From positions 64,228 to 96,528 of the forward strand of contig JACOTW010000001.1 in NCBI GenBank assembly GCA_016178135.1: a stretch of DNA of 32,301 nucleotides, written 5' to 3'. Source of the stretch: Candidatus Saccharimonadota bacterium (lineage in GTDB: Bacteria; Patescibacteriota; Saccharimonadia; Saccharimonadales; JACOTW01). Each line of letters begins with the position of its first letter. Position 1 is the stretch's first letter. The notes below the pieces were generated by a model. The model did not search any database, was not told the origin of the DNA, and saw only the letters and a list, made by a program, of their open reading frames with translations. Below, piece after piece: positions 24,058 to 29,578 of the stretch. Position numbers and translations under genes: made by a program.

Positions 24058-24217
24058 CTGGACCTGTCGCGAAATCCCTCGTTCCCAGGGCGAATCAGCT
24101 CGAGCGAAAACAGTTTTGTCTGAAGGAGAGGTACCAGGGAGGTACATCGAGAGAGGAAAAACTGTTTGTAGCCGAGGTTAGTCGGTCTGGGGATGAGGGA
24201 TTTCGTGACAGGTCCAG
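24058..24217. mobile_element. T1 foldback element between HAD and xth genes
   Basis: A 160-bp copy flanked by TATA on both sides (24054-24057, 24218-24221). Both ends are of the CCTGTC variant. The terminal 32 bases of the two arms match with only three differences. It provides the last 12 or so codons and the stop of exonuclease III. Confidence 0.9.
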
Positions 24218-25002
24218 TATATACTCACTGGGCAGTGGTCGGAGCCCATTATATCTGGGTGAATTGTAGCATTTTTAATGCTGTCTTTTAAGATTTCTGA
24301 GACCAAGAAGTAGTCTATCCGCCAGCCGACATTACGAGCTCGAGCATTTGCCCAATGCGTCCACCAGGTGTAGTGCCCGTTGCCTTGGGCAAATAACCTA
24401 AATGTATCAATAAATCCAGCATCTATGAATTTTTGAAATCCAGCACGTTCTTCATCGGTAAATCCATGTTTGCCGATGTTGACCTTGGGGTTGGCGAGGT
24501 CATCTTCGGTGTGAGCGACGTTCAGATCGCCACAAAAAATCACCGGTTTAGTTTTTTCTAATTCCTGGCAATGTGCCAAAAACGCTGGGTCCCATTGTTC
24601 ATGGCGTAGCTTCAATCTGGTTAAGTCGCCTTTGCTGTTCGGAGTGTAAACCGTAACTAAGTAAAAGTCTTTGAATTCAGCAGTTAGTACCCTGCCCTCG
24701 CTTGTCGGGTCGCCGTACTTATCGGCTTGCAGTCCACTTTTTTCGGCAATTCCAGGCAAAAAGCCAATAATAACTGATTCTGGCTTTATCTTGGTAAAAA
24801 TTGCAGTGCCAGAATAGCCTTTTTTAGTGGCGGAACTCCAATATTCTTCATAATCGGGCAGGTCAATTTCGGCTTGCCCCTGCTCTGCCTTGGTCTCTTG
24901 CAAACACAAAATATCCGGCTTTTCTTGCTCGATAAACTTCTGGAACATACCCTTGTTCCAGACTGCCCGGATTCCATTGACGTTCCAAGAATATATTCTC
25001 AT
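24178..25002 (-). CDS. xth: Exodeoxyribonuclease III / AP endonuclease
   Basis: A DNA repair enzyme cleaving at abasic sites and removing blocked 3' ends. The EEP-fold motifs are present in order: SWNVNGIRA (residues 5-13), LCLQETKAEQ (catalytic Glu), VTVYTPNS, GDLNVAHTEDD, WRIDYFLVS, and the terminal GSDHCPVSIY with catalytic Asp-His. The domain is complete at that point; the last 12 or so residues (WTCHEIPHPQTD) and the stop codon are supplied by a T1 repeat. Total length 274 residues is near normal (about 260). TATAAT lies 7 bases before ATG, predicting a leaderless mRNA. Confidence 0.97.
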   Translation of the reverse strand: MRIYSWNVNGIRAVWNKGMFQKFIEQEKPDILCLQETKAEQGQAEIDLPDYEEYWSSATKKGYSGTAIFTKIKPESVIIGFLPGIAEKSGLQADKYGDPTSEGRVLTAEFKDFYLVTVYTPNSKGDLTRLKLRHEQWDPAFLAHCQELEKTKPVIFCGDLNVAHTEDDLANPKVNIGKHGFTDEERAGFQKFIDAGFIDTFRLFAQGNGHYTWWTHWANARARNVGWRIDYFLVSEILKDSIKNATIHPDIMGSDHCPVSIYWTCHEIPHPQTD

Positions 25003-25009
25003 GAATATA

Positions 25010-25015
25010 ATTATA
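25010..25015 (-). promoter_or_regulatory. -10 box of xth
   Basis: A perfect TATAAT on the minus strand, 7 bases before ATG. A T3 element lies just upstream. Confidence 0.6.
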
Positions 25016-25025
25016 TCTTATCCGA

Positions 25026-25093
25026 CACGAGTTTCGTACTTAGCCATTGATGCCAGATGGCAGCTGGGGCGATGGAAAAGTGCGAAACTCGTG
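25026..25093. mobile_element. T3 foldback element (copy b)
   Basis: A 68-bp element from CACGAGTTTCGTACTT to AAGTGCGAAACTCGTG. It fills the divergent promoter region between xth and pyrH, leaving both -10 boxes outside. The flanks TCCGAC and TCTGAT may be a decayed duplication. Confidence 0.7.
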
Positions 25094-25098
25094 TCTGA

Positions 25099-25104
25099 TA
25101 TACT
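25099..25104 (+). promoter_or_regulatory. -10 box of pyrH
   Basis: TATACT, eight bases before the GTG start of pyrH. Confidence 0.55.
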
Positions 25105-25112
25105 AGTACGTA

Positions 25113-25817
25113 GTGTATAAACGAGTTTTGCTGAAATTATCGGGTGAACAACTAGCTGGTCAGTTTGATGGTGGAATTGATCCGAATGTAGCTGGCTGGA
25201 TAGCCAACGAAGTCAAAAAAGCCACGGCAACTGATACGCAAGTTGTAATTATGGTTGGTGGAGGCAATTTTGTACGTGGCGCGCAGATTGCCGGACATGG
25301 TATTAGACGTGTAACCGCTGATCATATGGGCATGCTTGGAACGATTATAAATGCACTGGCACTAACGGACATCTTTGAGGCCCACGGACTAGCCACTCGT
25401 TGCCTGACAAACATTTTTGCCGAACAAGTTGCTGAACCTTTCGTTCACCGTCTGGCCAACAAGCATCTTGAAAAAGGCCGAGTTGTGATTGTGGCTGGTG
25501 GTATTGGGCGGCCGTATCTTACTACGGATACGGCCGCCGTTTCCTTAGCATTAGAACTTGACTGTGAAGTGGTACTGAAGGCCACGAAAGTCGATGGAGT
25601 TTACGACAAAGATCCTACTCAATACGATGACGCAGTAAAAATTGAAAAACTTAGTTATCAACAAGCCGTGCAGGATGAAGATATAAAGATTATGGACAAA
25701 GCCGCCATGGGGCTGGCCATGGAACACAAAATGCCAATAGTTATTTTTGATTCTATGCAAGAAGGTAGCCTAGGACGTGCGACGGCTGGCGAACTCGTCG
25801 GCACTATTATTAGCTAG
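25113..25817 (+). CDS. pyrH: UMP kinase
   Basis: Phosphorylates UMP to UDP in pyrimidine nucleotide synthesis; cytoplasmic and of the amino-acid-kinase fold. The ATP/UMP-binding segments are LLKLSGEQLAG (residue 6), VVIMVGGGNFVRG (about 45), DHMGMLGTIINALAL (about 70), VAGGIGRPYLTTDTAAVSLA and KATKVDGVYDKDP. At 234 residues the length is normal. The start is GTG, supported by TATACT 8 bases upstream and by alignment of the N-terminus with the family (YKRVLLKLSGE). It is convergent with the MBL gene; the stop codons overlap at a shared CTAG. It does not sit with tsf or frr here. Confidence 0.97.
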   Translation: MYKRVLLKLSGEQLAGQFDGGIDPNVAGWIANEVKKATATDTQVVIMVGGGNFVRGAQIAGHGIRRVTADHMGMLGTIINALALTDIFEAHGLATRCLTNIFAEQVAEPFVHRLANKHLEKGRVVIVAGGIGRPYLTTDTAAVSLALELDCEVVLKATKVDGVYDKDPTQYDDAVKIEKLSYQQAVQDEDIKIMDKAAMGLAMEHKMPIVIFDSMQEGSLGRATAGELVGTIIS

Positions 25818-26452
25818 ACTTCAAAAGATTGACCGAGTTTGATAGATTGAAATTCTATAGAGTTCTGCGTGGCAAAATTGGTCAGCCAGTTGTTCGTAAA
25901 CATAGCTCCATTTTCGGATAAAAGTGCATCGTGAGTAGCAAAAGCCAATTTCGGCTTGATATTTAGCATGAAGTCAATTGACTCGCTGGCTTTCAGCCAT
26001 GGTCCGGAAGTGGGTACGGCCAGAACTTGGACCGGCGTTTCAGGTAAGGTGAATGAATCACCCGGGTAGTAAAACAGATTATTGACTAGCACCCCAGTAT
26101 TTTTAAATCTTGGTGCATTTTCATGAACAATAGCGTGATTGGTTCCATAAAAAATTAAACTGAAAGGATCTGCATCTTCTTCTTGTTTATCGCTAACGGT
26201 CGTAATATTTTCTAAATCGAATAATTCTTTGGCAACATCTTCGATGGTAAAAATTTTTATGGCAGGATTTTTTGAAACGATGGCTTTGATTTTAGTCTTA
26301 TCAAAATGATCACCGTGAATGTGGGTTATTACTAGAGCTACCGGATTCTCTGGAACTACAAATGAATTGGAAAGCTCACCAGGGTCAATGACTAGTTGCT
26401 TGCCCTGCTCTTCTAAAACTAGGCAAGCGTGCTCGTACTTCGTAATCTTCAT
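25814..26452 (-). CDS. MBL-fold metal-dependent hydrolase (UlaG-like)
   Basis: A 212-residue metallo-beta-lactamase-fold protein. The metal-binding motif is THIHGDHFD (H44, H46, D48, H49), and the N-terminus TKYEHACLVLEEQGKQLVIDPGE is typical of the UlaG-like branch (Lactamase_B_2/3). Later metal ligands are probably H in FYGTNHAIVH and in FATHDALL. The substrate is unknown; relatives hydrolyse lactones or nucleic-acid-type phosphoesters. TATACT lies 6 bases before ATG. It converges with pyrH. Confidence 0.9.
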   Translation of the reverse strand: MKITKYEHACLVLEEQGKQLVIDPGELSNSFVVPENPVALVITHIHGDHFDKTKIKAIVSKNPAIKIFTIEDVAKELFDLENITTVSDKQEEDADPFSLIFYGTNHAIVHENAPRFKNTGVLVNNLFYYPGDSFTLPETPVQVLAVPTSGPWLKASESIDFMLNIKPKLAFATHDALLSENGAMFTNNWLTNFATQNSIEFQSIKLGQSFEV

Positions 26453-26458
26453 ATCTTT

Positions 26459-26464
26459 AGTATA
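26459..26464 (-). promoter_or_regulatory. -10 box of the MBL gene
   Basis: TATACT on the minus strand, 6 bases before ATG. It overlaps the upstream region of the divergent tRNA-Ser. Confidence 0.55.
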
Positions 26465-26484
26465 CTACGTGATAGTTATAACTT

Positions 26485-26574
26485 GGAGAGGTCGCATAGT
26501 GGCCTAGTGCGTCGCCTTGGAAAGGCGGTATATCCGCAAGGGTATCGAGGGTTCGAATCCCTCCCTCTCCGCCA
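26485..26574 (+). tRNA. tRNA-Ser(GGA)
   Basis: A class II tRNA of 90 bases. Acceptor GGAGAGG pairs with CCTCTCC. The anticodon arm is TCGCC / TTGGAAA / GGCGG with anticodon GGA (reads TCC/TCT). It has a long variable arm (TATCCGCAAGGGTA region) and T arm GAGGG TTCGAAT CCCTC. The discriminator is G and CCA is encoded. Confidence 0.96.
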
Positions 26575-26611
26575 AACATAAACCCCGTATGAAACGGGGT
26601 TTATGTTTGGC
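26571..26611 (+). terminator. Long hairpin overlapping the tRNA-Ser 3' end
   Basis: A perfect 18-bp stem, GCCAAACATAAACCCCGT against ACGGGGTTTATGTTTGGC, with a 5-base loop. The 5' arm contains the tRNA discriminator and CCA. There is no clean U-run, so it may be a processing or attenuation structure as well as a terminator. Confidence 0.6.
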
Positions 26612-26618
26612 TAAATGG

Positions 26619-26874
26619 CACGAGTTTCGGACTTATAGCCCCCGCAAAACAAATTCCCGACTTTTCGAATCACCCTCTTTGGCCCAAAACCGCCTTTCCT
26701 CGTTCAACGTATCTAAGGATATGTCTCTCTCGGAAAAGTCAGTTTTTGACTCAAAGATCATTGCTTCATAAACCCACGAATTTGTTTTGCGGGGACTATA
26801 GCCGGACAGAAAAACTGTTTGCAGTCCCGCATATGCGGGATGAACGGGGGCGATGGAAAAGTCCGAAACTCGTG
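26619..26874. mobile_element. T3 foldback element (copy c), interrupted by T2
   Basis: Outer ends CACGAGTTTCGGACTT (26619) and AAGTCCGAAACTCGTG (ending 26874). The flanks AATGGC and AATGGT suggest a 5-6 bp target duplication. The middle (26634-26800) is a complete T2 element. A 16-bp palindrome, TCCCGCATATGCGGGA, lies in the right part. No gene is assigned to the shadow ORFs across it. Confidence 0.75.
26634..26800. mobile_element. T2 foldback element, complete copy nested in T3
   Basis: A 167-bp element with TIRs TATAGCCCCCGCAAAACAAATTC and GAATTTGTTTTGCGGGGACTATA. The flanking TATA may be target duplication. The second copy at 29247 differs at about two positions over roughly 138 bp, so T2 moved recently. 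Confidence 0.85.
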
Positions 26875-26970
26875 AATGGTTGTGAATTCGAATGACAATG
26901 CCCTGTGGGCGTTGACCGCCTTTAGCCCCGTAAGGGGTTTCCTTGGCAAAAGTATATTTCTTTTGCCGGA

Positions 26971-26993
26971 AAGTCGAATCCTCCTCTCCGTCA
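26971..26993 (+). repeat. Degenerate copy of the tRNA-Ser 3' end
   Basis: AAGTCGAATCCTCCTCTCCGTCA resembles the tRNA-Ser T loop and acceptor 3' end (GGTTCGAATCCCTCCCTCTCCGCCA) with a few mismatches and gaps. About 420 bp separates the two, as in a remnant attachment-site pair. The similarity is imperfect, so this is tentative. Confidence 0.35.
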
Positions 26994-27051
26994 TACGGCA
27001 CATGGTTTTGCCAAAAAAACATTTTACTTGATTCATCTGTAGTATCAGGGT

Positions 27052-27057
27052 TACACT
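27052..27057 (+). promoter_or_regulatory. Possible -10 box of the ABC exporter operon
   Basis: TACACT, ten bases before the ATG of the ATPase gene. Confidence 0.4.
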
Positions 27058-27067
27058 TTATCAACAG

Positions 27068-27946
27068 ATGCCTGTTATTGAACTACAAGACGTCAGTAAA
27101 CTGTACGGCTTTGGCGATGCCACGACTGTGGCGTTAGACGAAGTCAGTTTGCGTATTGATAAAGGCGAGTTCGTGGCGGTTATGGGGCCAAGCGGTTCCG
27201 GTAAATCATCTCTAATGAATATTCTTGGTTTACTTGACCGGCCCACGCATGGCGCTTATGAGTTGGATGGCCGATCAGTAGCCCGTTTGCGGGCTAATCA
27301 ACGTGCCAAAATGCGTCGTAATCAGATTGGTTTTGTTTTCCAGTCATTTAATTTATTGCCCAAACTTAATGTCCTTGATAACGTGGCATTGCCACTTACT
27401 TACCGTGGCATGACCCAGACACGCCGCCTCAAAAAAGCCGCAGCTATGCTTGAACGTGTTGGGCTTTCTGACAGAGAATATTTTATGCCAAAACAACTAA
27501 GCGGTGGTCAGGCGCAGCGCGTGGCAATCGCACGAGCGCTTATAAGTGATCCTAGTATTATTATTGCCGATGAGCCAACGGGTAATTTAGATAGCTCTTC
27601 TAGTCGTTTGGTGATGGAACTACTGGCTGATGTACATAAGACCGGCAACACCATTTTATTAGTTACACATAATCCGGAACTCACACGTTATGCCTCGCGG
27701 GTTGTTTTTATGCATGACGGTACGATCATAGGCGATGAGAGATCTAAACTCGGCGATGTACCAAAGCTTGCTAAAAGCCTATATTTTCTTCCCAGGAAAA
27801 CCATAGAAGATGATTTGGCGGGTGTATCGGTGTTAATGCAGGAGGTTGAAAAAGAAGGTCCTAAAAAATCCAAGAAAGCTAAAAATAGCACCAAGCAAAA
27901 AACCAGAAAATATCAATCACGTACCAAAAAGAAAGGTACCAAATAG
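27068..27946 (+). CDS. ABC transporter ATPase (MacB/LolD family)
   Basis: The nucleotide-binding subunit of a MacB/Lol/FtsE-type exporter, working with the permease encoded directly downstream. Walker A is GPSGSGKSSLMN (about 40), the Q-loop is in GFVFQSFNLLP, the signature is LSGGQAQRVAIARAL, Walker B is IIIADEPTGNLDS and the switch His is in LLVTHNPEL. The core ends near residue 230. A further 60 residues carry a very basic tail (KKSKKAKNSTKQKTRKYQ...), which is unusual for the family and may bind membrane or nucleic acid. The stop codon overlaps the permease GTG start by one base, so the two are strongly coupled. Confidence 0.95.
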   Translation: MPVIELQDVSKLYGFGDATTVALDEVSLRIDKGEFVAVMGPSGSGKSSLMNILGLLDRPTHGAYELDGRSVARLRANQRAKMRRNQIGFVFQSFNLLPKLNVLDNVALPLTYRGMTQTRRLKKAAAMLERVGLSDREYFMPKQLSGGQAQRVAIARALISDPSIIIADEPTGNLDSSSSRLVMELLADVHKTGNTILLVTHNPELTRYASRVVFMHDGTIIGDERSKLGDVPKLAKSLYFLPRKTIEDDLAGVSVLMQEVEKEGPKKSKKAKNSTKQKTRKYQSRTKKKGTK

Positions 27947-29172
27947 TGTTGGGTAATGATATTAAGTTAGCCGTTAAATCTATTAGATCGGCCAAATGGC
28001 GTAGTTTTTTGACGATGCTAGGTATAGTGATTGGTGTTGCCAGTGTGGTTATTACTATTAGCTTAGGACAAGGCGTAAGGCAACAACTTATAGGTCAAAT
28101 TGATCATCTAGGATCAGATCTCATTACCGTACGGCCAGGGCGGCTCGTGAATCGAGACATTGCAGGTAACATAACAAGTGTAAATTTGCCTGCATTTTTA
28201 GGAATGTCCTCATTAAGCGAGAATGATTTTAGAGTTATTAAGGAAGCTCCTGGCGTGGGTATCGCCGTACCTTTTGCTGCGGTCAATGGCATACCGCATA
28301 ATGATTCCGTAGAAATGCCGGACGCATTGATCGTGGCCACTAACGAAAATGCGCCGGCAATTCTTGAGCAAAAAGTTGAGTTCGGAGCTTTTTTCTCTCA
28401 AGAAGAAACCACCAAAGAGGTGGCTATTATTGGCCAGCGTGTTGCTGAAAAGTTATTCAACGAAAACGTACCAATTGGTAAAAGTATTAGTATTCGTGAT
28501 CGGACTTTTGTGGTACGTGGTGTATTTGAAGGTTTTCAATCGAGCCCTCTAACGCCTAATACTGACTATAACTCGGCAATATTTGTTCCCTATGAGGCTG
28601 GAAAACGTGTTTCTGGTGGTAACGTGCAAATATATCAAGTACTGGCTAAAGCTACCGAAAAGAAAAAAACAAAAACTACGATTCAGGCTATCAATGATGG
28701 CCTACTGAATGCCCACGCCGGACAAGCCGATTTCACCATACTAAAGCCAAACGAAAATTTAATCATTACCAATACGGTATTTAATTTATTGACAGGTTTG
28801 ATAGGTGGCATTGCTGCTATTTCGCTAATTGTTGCCGGTATTGGCATTATGAATATTATGTTTGTTTCTGTCACCGAACGTACTAAGGAGATTGGGTTGC
28901 GTAAAGCTGTTGGTGGCACAAATCGACAGATATTGGGACAGTTTTTGATTGAAGCCGTAATATTGAGTTTGGTGGGGGGGTTATTTGGTGTCATGGTTTC
29001 ATTTATAGCGAATATATTGATACGCATCTCGACATCGCTCCAACCGGTCATTACCCTTCCGGTTATCCTAATATCGATTGGTGTTGCTTTGGTTGTGGGT
29101 GTTATTTTTGGCATGGCGCCAGCCATTAAAGCCGCGCGAAGAGATCCAATAGAAGCCTTACGCCATGATTAG
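27946..29172 (+). CDS. ABC transporter permease (MacB/FtsX family)
   Basis: The membrane subunit of the exporter. A 408-residue protein with the MacB_PCD-FtsX layout: one N-terminal membrane segment (WRSFLTMLGIVIGVASVVITISL, about 18-40) is followed by a large extracytoplasmic domain (about 45-280) and three C-terminal segments (LLTGLIGGIAAISLIVAGIGIMNIMFV; FLIEAVILSLVGGLFGVMVSFI; PVILISIGVALVVGVIFGMAPA). The ERTKEIGLRKAVGG motif contacting the ATPase and the terminal AARRDPIEALRHD are classic for MacB permeases. The substrate is unknown: peptides, lipids or drugs are all possible. The start is GTG, overlapping the ATPase stop. Confidence 0.95.
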   Translation: MLGNDIKLAVKSIRSAKWRSFLTMLGIVIGVASVVITISLGQGVRQQLIGQIDHLGSDLITVRPGRLVNRDIAGNITSVNLPAFLGMSSLSENDFRVIKEAPGVGIAVPFAAVNGIPHNDSVEMPDALIVATNENAPAILEQKVEFGAFFSQEETTKEVAIIGQRVAEKLFNENVPIGKSISIRDRTFVVRGVFEGFQSSPLTPNTDYNSAIFVPYEAGKRVSGGNVQIYQVLAKATEKKKTKTTIQAINDGLLNAHAGQADFTILKPNENLIITNTVFNLLTGLIGGIAAISLIVAGIGIMNIMFVSVTERTKEIGLRKAVGGTNRQILGQFLIEAVILSLVGGLFGVMVSFIANILIRISTSLQPVITLPVILISIGVALVVGVIFGMAPAIKAARRDPIEALRHD

Positions 29173-29246
29173 TTGAACTGATTAATGAACTGCTGCCCGA
29201 CTTCCGCCCGGACAACTATCAACAATGCGATACTCAATAGAAGTAG

Positions 29247-29384
29247 TATAGTCCCCGCAAAACAAATTCGTGGGTTTTTGAAGCAATGATCTTTGAGCCA
29301 AAAACTGACTTTTCCGAGAGAGACATATCCTTAGATACGTTGAACGAGGAAAGGCGGTTTTGGGCCAAAGAGGGTGATTCGAAA
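29247..29384. mobile_element. T2 foldback element, truncated copy
   Basis: Starts TATAGTCCCCGCAAAACAAATTC, inverted relative to the copy at 26634, and ends abruptly at GATTCGAAAA. It is nearly identical to the other copy. The region 29173-29578 holds no gene, only this element, a hairpin and a T1 fragment. Confidence 0.85.
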
Positions 29385-29392
29385 ACTACTCT

Positions 29393-29428
29393 TCGAGTCT
29401 GAGCCTGAGGGCTCACCTCAGAGTCGAA
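29393..29428. repeat. Hairpin at the T2/T1 junction
   Basis: TCTTCGAGTCTGAGCC and CTCAGAGTCGAAGA form an imperfect inverted repeat joining the broken T2 to a T1 right arm. The right half plus the following T1 sequence is the same as the first bases of the window. Confidence 0.5.
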
Positions 29429-29531
29429 GACAAACGGTTTTTCCTCTCTCGATGTACCCCCGGGCTTCAGACAAAACTGTTTTCGCTCGAGCTGATTCGC
29501 CCTGGGAACGAGGGATTTTGCGTAAGTCCAG
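29426..29531. mobile_element. T1 element, right part
   Basis: Reads GACAAACGGTTTTTCC ... GATTTTGCGTAAGTCCAG and is followed by TATA. The left arm is replaced by the hairpin above. Closely related to the copy at 1-124. Confidence 0.8.
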
Positions 29532-29578
29532 TATAGTTTATGATTTTAATATGCCGGTCAAACCATCGCATGATCTTA

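Noticed and set aside
26633-27064. 143-residue minus-strand ORF upstream of the ABC genes
   Set aside because: It is built from T2 and T3 repeats plus spacer sequence; no family resemblance or start signal.
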